64,000 bases of DNA from Thermoflexus sp042408815 (GCF_042408815.1 NZ_JBHOQR010000016.1:5164-69163), one strand, 5' to 3'. Shown: positions 51,391-60,353, counted from the stretch's first letter. Translations and numbers: made by a program. The notes: generated by a model not told the origin, from the letters alone.

Positions 51391-52058
51391 GGATCCACCG
51401 CCTTCCGCCCTTCGATCGCCCGGATCAGCTCCTCCGTCACCTCCGGAATGGGCCGTTCCCCATCGATTTCCACCAGCAAGCCCCGCTCCCGATAAAACGA
51501 AACCAGAGGCGCCGTCTGCTCCTGGTAAACTTGGATACGCCGCCGCTGAACCTCTTCGGTGTCATCTTCACGCTGATAGAGCGGGCCCCCATCCAGATCG
51601 CAGCGGCCCGGCACGCGGGGCGGGTTGAACTCCCCATGATACACCGCGCCGCATGTCCGACAGGTCCAGCGCCCTGCCAGACGCCGAAGCAGCAGTTCGT
51701 CACGCACCCGGATATAAAGGACGGCTGTGAGGGATCGGCCCATCCCAGCCAGAAGCTCATCGAGCGCCTGAGCCTGAGCAGGCGTTCGGGGGAACCCATC
51801 CAGGATCACTCCGTGACGGCAATCCGCCTGCTCCAATCGCTCCTGAATCATCCTGATAGTCACATCATCCGGCACCAGCTCCCCTCGATCCATATACTGA
51901 CGGGCCAGCTGGCCCAGGGGGGTCTGACGATGCAGGTGATCGCGAAAGAGATCCCCGCTGGCCACATGAGGGATGCCCAGGCGCTGACTGAGGATCTTGG
52001 CCTGTGTTCCTTTCCCCGCACCTGGAGGTCCCAGTAGGATCAGATCCAAGGGCATCAT
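51387..52058 (-). CDS. adk: Adenylate kinase with zinc-type LID domain
   Basis: The enzyme interconverts ATP + AMP and 2 ADP. It shows the P-loop GPPGAGKGTQ, ASGDLFRDHL and DGFPRTPAQAQAL. The LID domain has CRTC followed 16 residues later by C-x2-D, giving the Cys-Cys-Cys-Asp zinc tetrad known from Bacillus. The start at 52058 (M-M-P-L) has GGAG seven bases upstream, and the product has 223 residues. It lies between secY and map in the spc operon. Confidence 0.97.
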   Translation of the reverse strand: MMPLDLILLGPPGAGKGTQAKILSQRLGIPHVASGDLFRDHLHRQTPLGQLARQYMDRGELVPDDVTIRMIQERLEQADCRHGVILDGFPRTPAQAQALDELLAGMGRSLTAVLYIRVRDELLLRRLAGRWTCRTCGAVYHGEFNPPRVPGRCDLDGGPLYQREDDTEEVQRRRIQVYQEQTAPLVSFYRERGLLVEIDGERPIPEVTEELIRAIEGRKAVDP

Positions 52059-52086
52059 TCCATGACTCCATCGAAGCTCAAACGGC

Positions 52087-53391
52087 TCATCGGATGAAGC
52101 CCTCATAGTGGCGCATCACCAGCTGCGCCTCCAGCTGCCGCATCGTATCAAGGACCACGCCAACAACGATGAGGAGCGCGGCGCTGCTGAAAAGCAGCAC
52201 ATTGGTCTGAAGCACCGAACGCACCGGCCAGGGCAGAATGGCCAGGATCCCCAGGAACAGCGCTCCCACCAGGGTGATGCGCCGGGAGATCCGGTTGATA
52301 TACTGCTCGGTGGCCTTCCCAGGCCGGATGCCCGGGATAAATCCCCCCTGCTTCTGCAGGGTATCCGCCAGGTTCATCTGCTGCAACATCACATCCGTGT
52401 AAAAGTAAGTAAAGGCAACAACAGTAACGAAATACATGGGCCAGTAGGCGTCATGGAACCCAGAGAAAACGCTGACGATGGTGTTGGCGATACTTGCGAC
52501 GATCGCATTGCTGGAATACTGGAAGAATTGCGCGATGATGGCTGGGAACGCCAGCACCGATTGAGCGAGGATGAGAGGGATCATCCCAGCCATGTTCACT
52601 CGGAGGGGGATATACGTGTTGCCGCCCCCATAGATGCGGTGACCCCGAACTCGACGGCCATACTGGACGGGGATCCGCCGCTGTCCTTCCTGGATGAAGA
52701 CAATCGCGGCCACCGTGATCACGGTGAGGGTCAGGAACACCAGAATGCCCATCAGGCCATTGCTTGTCCAGATCTGGGCGAGGTTGTATGGGGCCCGCGC
52801 CACGATCCCGCCAAAGATAATCAGTGAAAGCCCATTGCCAATCCCCTGCTCGGTGATCAACTGACCCAACCAGATGGCGAACATCGTGCCCGCGGTCATG
52901 GTCAGGATCACCGTCAGGGTCGGCAACAGCTGATGAGGGGCGAAGCCGAAATTGGGCAGCACCGCCCGCCCCGGGGCACTGAGCAGATTAGCCTGGCCGA
53001 TCGCGTAGAGGGCGGCCAGGGGGACCGTGAGGAAATAGGTGTATTGCTCCAGCTTGCGCCGGCCCTCCGATCCCCCTTCCTTCACCAGCCGTTCCAGCTG
53101 TGGGACGATGGGAACCAGAAGCTGAAGGATAATCGAAGCCGTTACATAGGGATAAACTCCCATCGCCATGATAGAGAAGTTGGCAATAGCACCACCCGAG
53201 AGCAGGTCCAGGATGATGTAAAGCTGCCCGGCAGCGGTGGTGCCCTGAAGCAATTGCTGCAGCGCCGCTCGATCCACTCCGGGCACCGGGATATGCGCAG
53301 CCAGGCGGTAGATGACCAGGATCAGCAGCGTGTAAAGGATCTTGCGCCGCAGATCCGGTAGATGCCATGCGTTTCGCAACGCGTCCAGCAT
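52087..53391 (-). CDS. secY: Preprotein translocase subunit SecY
   Basis: SecY forms the protein-conducting channel in the cytoplasmic membrane. The 434-residue product has ten hydrophobic helices. It starts LRNAWHLPDLRRKILYTLLI and shows the plug and pore region (GGAIANFSIMAMGVYPYVTASII, broken only by size here) and the cytosolic loop QEGQRRIPVQYGRRVRG that meets the ribosome and SecA. The ATG has AAGGAGG upstream. It lies between rplO and adk as usual. Confidence 0.97.
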   Translation of the reverse strand: MLDALRNAWHLPDLRRKILYTLLILVIYRLAAHIPVPGVDRAALQQLLQGTTAAGQLYIILDLLSGGAIANFSIMAMGVYPYVTASIILQLLVPIVPQLERLVKEGGSEGRRKLEQYTYFLTVPLAALYAIGQANLLSAPGRAVLPNFGFAPHQLLPTLTVILTMTAGTMFAIWLGQLITEQGIGNGLSLIIFGGIVARAPYNLAQIWTSNGLMGILVFLTLTVITVAAIVFIQEGQRRIPVQYGRRVRGHRIYGGGNTYIPLRVNMAGMIPLILAQSVLAFPAIIAQFFQYSSNAIVASIANTIVSVFSGFHDAYWPMYFVTVVAFTYFYTDVMLQQMNLADTLQKQGGFIPGIRPGKATEQYINRISRRITLVGALFLGILAILPWPVRSVLQTNVLLFSSAALLIVVGVVLDTMRQLEAQLVMRHYEGFIR

Positions 53392-53563
53392 GAGCCCTCC
53401 TTAGAAGCTCCCAGCCGCCCCAACGATCTGATGCCATGGCCCTTCATGCGGCCACTGAAGCGATCCACCCCCGATGCACCGATGGAGAGAGCCTCATCCC
53501 TCCCCTTCGCCTTCTCGTAGACCGACCGAGGGGAAAGACAATCCCCCAGATCCATCATGGTCC

Positions 53564-54022
53564 TCAATGAGGGATCACCACTGCCTGGCCGCCGGCGGCC
53601 TCGATTTTCGCCCGGGCGGATGCCGAAAAGCGGTGAGCCCGAACGAGGAGCGGGCGGTCCAGCTCCCCATCCCCCAGGATCACCACCGGCTCCTCTGGAT
53701 CCCGCAGCAGGCCTGCTTGTGCCAGGATCAGGGGAGTGATCTCGCTATGGGGAGGAAAACGATTCAGCTGCCCCACATGGACAGGCTGATACCGGACCTT
53801 CTCCACCAGCGTGAAGCCCTCCCCCCGCGCCTTAGGGAGACGCCGGACCAGGGGAGTGCGCCCGCCCTCAAAATACGGGGGCATCTTCCGATCACCGGAA
53901 CGGGATTTCTGCCCTTTCCGACCCCGCCCCGCGTAGGTCCCGTGACCCGAACCGAGCCCGCGGCCCACCCGCTTGCGCTCTTTCTTCGAGCCCGGCGCCG
54001 GCTTCAATTCATGAAGCTTCAC
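53564..54022 (-). CDS. rplO: 50S ribosomal protein L15
   Basis: The 152-residue product starts MKLHELKPAPGSKKERKRVG and carries the glycine-rich GLGSGHGTYAGRGRKGQKSR that reaches deep into 23S rRNA. The C-terminal half (RLPKARGEGFTLVEKVRYQP) is also typical. It overlaps the end of rpmD by 14 bases and is followed after 172 bases by secY. Confidence 0.97.
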   Translation of the reverse strand: MKLHELKPAPGSKKERKRVGRGLGSGHGTYAGRGRKGQKSRSGDRKMPPYFEGGRTPLVRRLPKARGEGFTLVEKVRYQPVHVGQLNRFPPHSEITPLILAQAGLLRDPEEPVVILGDGELDRPLLVRAHRFSASARAKIEAAGGQAVVIPH

Positions 54023-54218
54023 GCTCTACCTCCTCCACATGAACCAGATGGCTGACCTTTTGAATCATCCCACGGACAATCGGCGTATCCGGCCACTCCG
54101 CCACATCGTTTAAATGGCGCAGGCCCAGCGTGCGCAGCGTATGGCGCTGACGCCGGGAATACCCGATGGGACTTTTCACCAACGTGATCCGAAGCTGTCG
54201 AATCCCCTCACCCTTCAT
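54009..54218 (-). CDS. rpmD: 50S ribosomal protein L30
   Basis: The ATG at 54218 overlaps the end of rpsE by 11 bases. The 69-residue product has LRITLVKSPIGYSRRQRHTL and LGLRHLNDVAEWPDTPIVRGM, the L30 signature, and an acidic tail. Both ends overlap neighbours (rpsE and rplO), so translation of the three is coupled. Confidence 0.97.
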   Translation of the reverse strand: MKGEGIRQLRITLVKSPIGYSRRQRHTLRTLGLRHLNDVAEWPDTPIVRGMIQKVSHLVHVEEVEREAS

Positions 54219-54738
54219 AGCGCTTCCGGCTCCATGGTGGCATAACGTCTTCAACGGGCTTCCCTCGGATCTTGGCGATCTCCTCAGGGGAGCGCAACAT
54301 CTCCAGCCCCTTCATGGTGGCATAAACCACATTGACCGGATTCGTGCTTCCCAGGATCTTGGTCAGCACATCCCGGATTCCGGCGGCCTCCAGAACCGCT
54401 CGAACCCCCCCGGCGGCGATGACGCCGGTCCCCGGTGAGGCGGGCTTCAGAACCAGCCGCGTGGCCCCGAACTTCACCACGACCGGATGGGGAATCGTCG
54501 TTCCCAGCAAGGCTACCTGTTTCATGTTCCGTCGGGCGCGCTCCGTGGCCTTCCGCATCGCCTCCGGAACCGCCCGGGCCTTGCCGATCCCCACCCCCAC
54601 CCGTCCGTTGCGATCGCCGACCACGGCGACCACCCGGAAAGAGAAGGATCGGCCGCCCTTATGGACCTTCGCCACACGGGCGATATCCACGATGCGCTCT
54701 TCGTATTCCACGATGGGAACTTCCCGGATCTCCGCCAT
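54208..54738 (-). CDS. rpsE: 30S ribosomal protein S5
   Basis: From the ATG at 54738 the product has 176 residues. A GTG two codons earlier is a second option. The double-stranded RNA-binding domain (IARVAKVHKGGRSFSFRVVA and GDRNGRVGVGIGKA) and the C-terminal domain (PASPGTGVIAAGGVRAVLEAA, ILGSTNPVNVV) are intact. S5 guards decoding accuracy. It lies between rplR and rpmD. Confidence 0.98.
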   Translation of the reverse strand: MAEIREVPIVEYEERIVDIARVAKVHKGGRSFSFRVVAVVGDRNGRVGVGIGKARAVPEAMRKATERARRNMKQVALLGTTIPHPVVVKFGATRLVLKPASPGTGVIAAGGVRAVLEAAGIRDVLTKILGSTNPVNVVYATMKGLEMLRSPEEIAKIRGKPVEDVMPPWSRKRYEG

Positions 54739-54792
54739 TGCCACCTCGCCTTGTGAGCTCCTTTTACTCCATCCCGGATGAATCAGGGCTGC

Positions 54793-55161
54793 TTAGAACT
54801 CCAACCCGGCCTCGCGGGCCGCATCGGCCAGGGCCTTTACCCGGCCGTGGTATTTATAGCCGCCCCGATCGAACACGACCTTACGGATCCCTTTCGCCAG
54901 AGCCCGCTGAGCGATCAGGCGACCCACCAGACGGGCCTTCTCCGTCTTAGTCAGGCCATCCAGCTGCTCCCGAAGCTCAGGATCGAGCGTGGAGGCCGCT
55001 GCCAGGGTGACTCCCCGGGTGTCATCAATGATCTGGGCGTAAATGTGTTTCAGGCTCCGGAAGACCGAAAGCCGAGGTCGCTCCGGAGTGCCGAAAACCT
55101 TTTTTCGAACCCGCCGATGCCGTCGCTGACGCCCTTCATCCCGTGGATGTTCCCAGCTCAT
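54793..55161 (-). CDS. rplR: 50S ribosomal protein L18
   Basis: The 122-residue product binds 5S rRNA. It shows RRVRKKVFGTPERPRLSVFR, YAQIIDDTRGVTLAAAST and VVFDRGGYKYHGRVKALAD. AGGAGG stands eight bases before the ATG at 55161. The gap of 205 bases to rplF upstream is long for this operon and shows nothing recognisable. Confidence 0.98.
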   Translation of the reverse strand: MSWEHPRDEGRQRRHRRVRKKVFGTPERPRLSVFRSLKHIYAQIIDDTRGVTLAAASTLDPELREQLDGLTKTEKARLVGRLIAQRALAKGIRKVVFDRGGYKYHGRVKALADAAREAGLEF

Positions 55162-55366
55162 CGACTATCCCTCCTGAGGGCCAGGATTCTATCCCTGAGC
55201 CCGAGGATTTCCATCGCTTCCTCCCCCCTGAGGGTTTTCGGAGATTCAAGGACAACGAAGATCCCCAGAGAGGAAACCCGCTCCCTATCCCATCGGTCTC
55301 ACCCCAGCGCCCCGTATTTCATCCGCAGGGCTATGCTGGATGGGTTCAAGGCCCTCCCCTTTCGAA

Positions 55367-55936
55367 TCACTTGGCCTTGCCGGCCTTTCCCGCCTTGCGC
55401 CGGATGGGCTCGTCCTCCCAATGATCGCCTTTCCAGTAGGTATAGCGGATCCCTTTGCCCTTGTAAGGCTCCGGGGGGCGCAGGGCCCGGATCTTGGCCG
55501 CCACCTGGCCCACCAGCTGTTTATCGATCCCCGAGACGGTGATGATCCGATCTCGCGTGTTGACTTCAAAGGTGATCCCCTCCGGGGGTTCCACAATAAT
55601 CGGATGGGAATACCCCAAATACAGCACGATGGCCTTCCCCATGGGCTCCGCTCGATAGCCCACGCCCTCAATGCGCAGATGCTGCTGGAACCCCTGGGTC
55701 ACCCCGGTTACCATGTTCGCCAGCAAGGCTCGGGTCAGGCCATGGAGGGCCTTATGCTTTCGATCATCCGATGGCCGTCGCACGACCAGATGGCCGTCCT
55801 CCATGGCGATCTGCATGGACGGATGGAAAGTCTGAGTCAGGGTTCCCCTTGGCCCGCTCACCGTCACCGTTGAGCCTTCGATCCGCACTTGGACCCCGGG
55901 TGGGATCGGGATCGGTTTCTTGCCCACACGCGACAC
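55367..55936 (-). CDS. rplF: 50S ribosomal protein L6
   Basis: The start is GTG at 55936 with GGGGAGG six bases upstream. The 189-residue product starts SRVGKKPIPIPPGV, has two similar L6 domains and ends with PEPYKGKGIRYTYWKGD. A short Lys/Ala/Arg tail follows. It lies 12 bases after rpsH. Confidence 0.98.
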   Translation of the reverse strand: MSRVGKKPIPIPPGVQVRIEGSTVTVSGPRGTLTQTFHPSMQIAMEDGHLVVRRPSDDRKHKALHGLTRALLANMVTGVTQGFQQHLRIEGVGYRAEPMGKAIVLYLGYSHPIIVEPPEGITFEVNTRDRIITVSGIDKQLVGQVAAKIRALRPPEPYKGKGIRYTYWKGDHWEDEPIRRKAGKAGKAK

Positions 55937-55948
55937 GGTTCCCTCCCC

Positions 55949-56359
55949 TTACCAGACATAACAGATGACCTCGCCGCCGACGCCCAGACGGCGAGCCTGT
56001 TTATCCGTCAGAATGCCCTTTGGGGTGGAGAGGATCGCAATCCCCATCCCGCTCATCACCAGGGGGATATCCTCCTTGCCGACATACACCCGACGGCCCG
56101 GTTTGCTCACCCGCTTCAGACCCGAGATCGCCGGCTTTCGGAAACGGCGCTCACCGATGTATTTCAATTTAATGACCAGCTTCGGCTGTGGCTGATCATT
56201 TGTCACCTCGAAATCTTCAATGTAACCCTCCTCTTTGAGCACCCGGGCAATGGCCACTTTAATCTTGGAACTGGGGATGGCCACCCGGCTGTGCCCTACC
56301 ATAGAAGCATTTCGAATCCGGGTGAGCATGTCGGCAATCGGATCCGTCACAGCGCTCAT
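55949..56359 (-). CDS. rpsH: 30S ribosomal protein S8
   Basis: From the ATG at 56359 (CAGGAG nine bases upstream) the product has 136 residues: TDPIADMLTRIRNA at the start and GKEDIPLVMSGMGIAILSTP near the end. The end GVGGEVICYVW is the S8 signature. S8 is the regulator of the spc operon in E. coli. It lies between rpsN and rplF. Confidence 0.98.
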   Translation of the reverse strand: MSAVTDPIADMLTRIRNASMVGHSRVAIPSSKIKVAIARVLKEEGYIEDFEVTNDQPQPKLVIKLKYIGERRFRKPAISGLKRVSKPGRRVYVGKEDIPLVMSGMGIAILSTPKGILTDKQARRLGVGGEVICYVW

Positions 56360-56436
56360 CGTTTTCACTCCTGTCCGGATATTCCTCATCGGGCACCCAG
56401 CACCCTTCCCCCGCAGAATCCGGCATGGCCGAAAGG

Positions 56437-56619
56437 TTACCAGCTGGCCTTGCGAACGCCGGGGATCAGCCCCTGGAGGGCCAGCTCCCGAAAGCAGATC
56501 CGGCACAGCGCAAACCGTCGGATATATGCACGGGGCCGGCCGCACCGACGACACCGGTTCCGCACCCGCACCCTGTATTTCCGCCGCATCTCCCGATACA
56601 TCATGCACTTTCGGGCCAC
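56437..56619 (-). CDS. rpsN: 30S ribosomal protein S14, zinc-binding type Z
   Basis: The start is GTG at 56619 after GGGAGGAGGAC. The 60-residue product carries the zinc ribbon C-x2-C-x12-C-x2-C (CRRCGR... and CRICFRE) and the end LIPGVRKASW. The short zinc form is typical of thermophiles and of deep-branching bacteria. It sits between rplE and rpsH. Confidence 0.97.
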   Translation of the reverse strand: MARKCMMYREMRRKYRVRVRNRCRRCGRPRAYIRRFALCRICFRELALQGLIPGVRKASW

Positions 56620-56651
56620 GTCCTCCTCCCTGGGTCCGACGTCCGTGGTTT

Positions 56652-57218
56652 TTAACCTTTGCGGAACGGCATGCCGAGCAGCTCCAGCAGCCGCCGCGCC
56701 TCCGCATCGGTTTTCGCCGTGGTCACAATCGTGATCTCCATCCCCCGAACCTTATCCACCTGACTGTAATCGATCTCCGGCCAGACCAACTGTTCCCGCA
56801 GCCCCAGCGTGTAATTCCCCCGGCCGTCGAAGGAATCAGGCGAGACCCCCCGGAAATCCCGGATGCGCGGAAGAGCCACGTTGAACAACCGGTCCAGGAA
56901 GGCCCACATCCGATCCCCCCGCAGGGTCACCTTAACCCCGATGGGGCGACCGGCCCGCAATTTGAAGGCCGCAATGGATTTACGGGCCTTGGTGATCAGC
57001 GGCTTCTGGCCCGTGATAGTGGCGATGTTCTGGACCGCATAATCCAGGGCCTTGGGGTTGGTGACGGCTTCCCCAACCCCCACATTCACCACCACCTTCC
57101 AGACCCGGGGGACCTCCATGACGTTGCGATAGCCGAACTCCCGCATAAGGGCCGGCCGGACCTCCACCAGGTAACGCTGTTTCAAACGCGGAACCCCTTT
57201 GGTGGTTGTCTCCGCCAT
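56652..57218 (-). CDS. rplE: 50S ribosomal protein L5
   Basis: From the ATG at 57218 the product has 188 residues and binds 5S rRNA and the P-site tRNA. Marks are VPRVWKVVVNVGVGEAV, ITGQKPLITKARKSIAAFKL and the C-terminal GMEITIVTTAKTDAEARRLL. The start has GGGGAGG upstream. It lies between rplX and rpsN. Confidence 0.98.
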   Translation of the reverse strand: MAETTTKGVPRLKQRYLVEVRPALMREFGYRNVMEVPRVWKVVVNVGVGEAVTNPKALDYAVQNIATITGQKPLITKARKSIAAFKLRAGRPIGVKVTLRGDRMWAFLDRLFNVALPRIRDFRGVSPDSFDGRGNYTLGLREQLVWPEIDYSQVDKVRGMEITIVTTAKTDAEARRLLELLGMPFRKG

Positions 57219-57310
57219 CCTGATCGCCTCCCCTGATCTCACCAAATGGAGAAAGATGGGGACTGGAGCAATCCCCACAAGCCGGGGATGGGCCGGCCTG
57301 CACATCCCAA

Positions 57311-57634
57311 TTAAACAAAGGTCGCTTGACACCTCTTGCACTGACGGAGCTTACGTCCGTCAGGCTCTATCGCGAATCCCACACGCGTGGGCTGATTGCA
57401 TTTCGGGCAAATCAGCATCACATTGGAAATATGGATGGGGGCCTCGAATTCCATAATGCCGCCCACCTGCCCACGTCCGGTAGGGCGTGGGCGCTGATGC
57501 TTCTTAACAAGGTTGACCCCAGAGACCACCACCCGGTTTTCCTTCCGGAGCACCCGCAGGACCTCCCCCTGGGCGCCCCGGTCATCTCCCGCGATCACCA
57601 GAACCCGATCCCCTCGCTTGACCTTAGCTGCCAT
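57311..57634 (-). CDS. rplX: 50S ribosomal protein L24
   Basis: The 107-residue product has the KOW motif RGDRVLVIAGDDRGAQGEVL at the start and HQRPRPTGRGQVGGIMEFEA. The C-terminal part contains CPKC and CKRC pairs. These four cysteines would bind a metal, a form of L24 seen in some thermophiles. It lies between rplN and rplE. Confidence 0.97.
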   Translation of the reverse strand: MAAKVKRGDRVLVIAGDDRGAQGEVLRVLRKENRVVVSGVNLVKKHQRPRPTGRGQVGGIMEFEAPIHISNVMLICPKCNQPTRVGFAIEPDGRKLRQCKRCQATFV

Positions 57635-57742
57635 AGCCCTTCTTCCCCCGATCTATGGATCGCAACGCTTCATGAACGCCACTGATCCCCCTGTCCGGGA
57701 TTCTTCCTCCTCTCCCCGCGCGCCGTCCCCTCTTTGCCGCGC

Positions 57743-58111
57743 TCACAGCACCTCCGGAGCCAGGGAAATGATCTTGGTGAAGCCCTTATCCCGAAGCTCT
57801 CGGGCGACCGGGCCAAAGATCCGCGTTCCCTTTGGATTGCCGAATTCATCCAGGATCACCGCAGCGTTATCATCAAAGCGAATGGTCGACCCATCCGGAC
57901 GACGATATTCCTTCGCCGTCCGGACGATCACCGCGCGCACAATCTCGCCCTTCTTCACCGTGGCGGTCGGGATCGCATCTTTGACGGTGGCCACCACCAC
58001 ATCCCCGACATAGCCGTAGCGGCGATAAGAGCCCCCCAGCACACGGATAACCAGGATCTCCCGAGCGCCGGTGTTGTCTGCCACCTTGAGACGGGTCTCC
58101 TGCTGAACCAT
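57743..58111 (-). CDS. rplN: 50S ribosomal protein L14
   Basis: The 122-residue product starts MVQQETRLKVADNTGAREI. It also shows RRYGYVGDVVVATVKDAIP and FDDNAAVILDEFGNPKGTRI. These are typical of L14, which sits under the sarcin-ricin region and contacts the small subunit. It lies between rpsQ and rplX. Confidence 0.98.
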   Translation of the reverse strand: MVQQETRLKVADNTGAREILVIRVLGGSYRRYGYVGDVVVATVKDAIPTATVKKGEIVRAVIVRTAKEYRRPDGSTIRFDDNAAVILDEFGNPKGTRIFGPVARELRDKGFTKIISLAPEVL

Positions 58112-58206
58112 GGATACGCCTCCTGTGATGCCTCCCCTGCTCGCTCACCCGGGGTCAGACTTCTTTCGCAGTCTGACGGAACCTCTTCCCAGGAGTCGAT
58201 CGATCC

Positions 58207-58512
58207 CTACTCGGCCATGATCTCCTCACCGGGCAATTGCTCCGGCACAGGCTCCACCGGCTTCTGAGCCCGTTCCAGAATCGCCTCCACGATCCAGCGC
58301 TTGCGACGGCTCAACGGGCGGGACTCCACGATCTGCACCAAGTCCCCCATACGGGCCATGTTCCCCTCGTTGTGGGCCATGAACTTACGGCGACGGCGGA
58401 TCACCTTCCCATAAAGCGGATGGCGCACCAGTTCCTCCACCGTCACCACCACAGTCTTATCCATCTTGTCACTGGTCACTCGCCCAATAAAGCGTTTGCG
58501 CCGATCTTTCAT
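58207..58512 (-). CDS. rpsQ: 30S ribosomal protein S17
   Basis: The 101-residue product starts RRKRFIGRVTSDKMDKTVVV. It also shows HNEGNMARMGDLVQIVESRP and LSRRKRW. An acidic tail of about 20 residues (PVEPVPEQLPGEEIM) is longer than in most S17. The ATG overlaps the rpmC stop as ATGA. Confidence 0.98.
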   Translation of the reverse strand: MKDRRKRFIGRVTSDKMDKTVVVTVEELVRHPLYGKVIRRRRKFMAHNEGNMARMGDLVQIVESRPLSRRKRWIVEAILERAQKPVEPVPEQLPGEEIMAE

Positions 58513-58721
58513 CGCCCACCTCCCCGGGCCAGCTCCCGCTCCCGCATGATGGTTAACATGCGAGCGATATCCTTCCGCAAAGCGCGGATCCGGTTAACAT
58601 CCTTGAGCTGGCCCATCACCCACTGGATCCGCAGGTTAAACAACTCCCGGCGGATCTGCTCCAGCCGATTTCGAAGCTCCTCATCGGACCAGTTACGGAT
58701 TTCCTCAGGACGAAGGGCCAC
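58509..58721 (-). CDS. rpmC: 50S ribosomal protein L29
   Basis: The GTG start at 58721 is followed by ALRPEEIRNWSDEEL and FNLRIQWVMGQLKDVNRIRA, the L29 helical hairpin. It has 70 residues and a short extra end (ARGGGR). L29 sits at the exit tunnel. Translation of rpsQ is coupled through an ATGA overlap. Confidence 0.97.
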   Translation of the reverse strand: MALRPEEIRNWSDEELRNRLEQIRRELFNLRIQWVMGQLKDVNRIRALRKDIARMLTIMRERELARGGGR

Positions 58722-58838
58722 AGTTCCCTCCCTGCCGGATGTCTGACGACCAAGAGCCCATCGGGCACATCATGTGGGGGGAAGACCTCGTCGGGCCGGT
58801 CTCTTCAGCAAAGGCCAACGCTGGGAGCCCTCCCCAGG

Positions 58839-59261
58839 CTATCCGATCTGCTGTTCCTCGGCCGTGATGATCTGGGTGCGAATCGGCAATTTATAAGAAG
58901 CCTGCCGCAATGCCTCGTGGGCGATATCAGCGCTCACCCCACCGATCTCAAAGAGGATGCGGCCGGGCCGGACTACAGCCACCCAGTGATCCACGTTCCC
59001 CTTGCCTTTCCCCATCCGGGTCTCGGCCGGTTTGCGAGTGACCGGCTTATCCGGGAAGACCCGGATCCAATATTTGCCACGCTGGCGGAGAAACCGGACG
59101 ATGGTGCGGCGGGCGGCCTCGATCTGACGGGCGGTCAACCAGCACGGCTCCAGGGCCTGGAGACCATATTCCCCGAAAGCTAGCTCAACTCCCCGCGTCT
59201 CCCGGCCTTTCATCCGTCCCCGCATCTGCTTGCGGTATTTGACCCGCTTCGGCATCAACAT
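58839..59261 (-). CDS. rplP: 50S ribosomal protein L16
   Basis: The 140-residue product starts MLMPKRVKYRKQMRGRMKGR and has GLQALEPCWLTARQIEAARR and PVTRKPAETRMGKGKGNVD. These are typical of L16 near the A-site tRNA. GGGAGG lies eight bases before the ATG. Only three bases separate its start from the rpsC stop. Confidence 0.98.
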   Translation of the reverse strand: MLMPKRVKYRKQMRGRMKGRETRGVELAFGEYGLQALEPCWLTARQIEAARRTIVRFLRQRGKYWIRVFPDKPVTRKPAETRMGKGKGNVDHWVAVVRPGRILFEIGGVSADIAHEALRQASYKLPIRTQIITAEEQQIG

Positions 59262-59264
59262 CGC

Positions 59265-59957
59265 TTAACCTCCCCGCTGCGCCGATGTCACCCGGGCGAC
59301 CATCTCCGCGGTCTGCTGCACGTAGGCGCCGGGCTCCGTATCCCCACGGTAGATCCAGACCTTGACGCCGATCTTCCCCCACTTGGTGATCGCTTCCGCC
59401 AGGGCATAATCGATATCCGCCCGCAGCATATGGCGAGGGACCCGGCCCTCCATCAGCGTCTCCGTGCGGGCCATCTCCGCCCCCCCCAGACGGCCCGAGA
59501 CCGTGATCCGGATCCCTTTCGCCCCGGCCCGCATGGCCTGCTGGATCGCCCGCTTCATCGCCCGGGCATGGCTGACCCGCTTCTCGATCTGCTGGGCGAT
59601 GCTCTCAGCCACAATGGCCGCCTCGAGCTCAGGTTTAGGGACCTCCACGATCTCCACACGGGCCTTCTTCCCGGTCATCTCCTCAACAGCCTGGCGCAGC
59701 TGCTTGATCCCCAAGCCCCGACGGCCGATCACGATGCCCGGCCGGGCCGCGTGAATATACAAATTAACTTGCTTGGGAAACCGTTCGATCTCAATTCGAG
59801 CGATCCCCGCTTCTTTAAGCTGCTCCTTCACGAACTGTCGGATCTTCAGGTCCTCATGGAGCAGCTCCACATATTCCCGGCCCTCCGCATACCAGCGGGC
59901 CAGCCAGTTTTTGGTGATGCCCAGGCGGAAACCGATCGGATGAACTTTACGGCCCAA
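59265..59957 (-). CDS. rpsC: 30S ribosomal protein S3
   Basis: The start is TTG at 59957, with GGAGG seven bases upstream, because GRKVHPIGFRLGITKNW directly matches the known N-terminus of S3. The KH domain shows IVIGRRGLGIKQLRQAVEEM. The C-terminal domain shows VSGRLGGAEMARTE, GRVPRHMLRADIDYA and GKIGVKVWIYRG. It has 230 residues and lies between rplV and rplP. Confidence 0.98.
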   Translation of the reverse strand: MGRKVHPIGFRLGITKNWLARWYAEGREYVELLHEDLKIRQFVKEQLKEAGIARIEIERFPKQVNLYIHAARPGIVIGRRGLGIKQLRQAVEEMTGKKARVEIVEVPKPELEAAIVAESIAQQIEKRVSHARAMKRAIQQAMRAGAKGIRITVSGRLGGAEMARTETLMEGRVPRHMLRADIDYALAEAITKWGKIGVKVWIYRGDTEPGAYVQQTAEMVARVTSAQRGG

Positions 59958-60008
59958 GGTCGCCTCCTCGCGCGCAATGGGTACAGCCTCTCCATCCACA
60001 CAGCAGGC

Positions 60009-60353
60009 TCAGCCCATCCGCTCTTCCAGAACCACCGTAAGGTGGGTGGTCCGCTTCAGGATCGGACGGACCCGGCCCCGAGCGGCGAAACGAATCCGCT
60101 TGTATCGGGGCCCGTCGTCCGCTCGGATATCCACCACATAGAGATCCGCGGGCGAGAGGCCGTAGTTGTTCTCCGCGTTGGCCATCGCCGAGCGGATCAG
60201 CTTCTCGACATAGCGGGCCGCTTTCTTAGGGGTAAAACGCAACACGCTCAACGCGTCCTCGGCCCGCATCCCCTTCACCAGATGACAGACCAGACGCGCC
60301 TTATACGGCGATATCCGGATATAGCGGGCTACTGCCCGAACCCGATTCGCCAT
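60009..60353 (-). CDS. rplV: 50S ribosomal protein L22
   Basis: The 114-residue product shows AVARYIRISPYKARLVCHLV, FTPKKAARYVEKLIRSA and the long hairpin AADGPRYKRIRFAARGRVRP (here DDGPRYKRIRFAARG) lining the exit tunnel. The ATG at 60353 has GGGGG six bases upstream. The ATG at 60359, two codons earlier, directly abuts that run and is less likely. Confidence 0.97.
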   Translation of the reverse strand: MANRVRAVARYIRISPYKARLVCHLVKGMRAEDALSVLRFTPKKAARYVEKLIRSAMANAENNYGLSPADLYVVDIRADDGPRYKRIRFAARGRVRPILKRTTHLTVVLEERMG

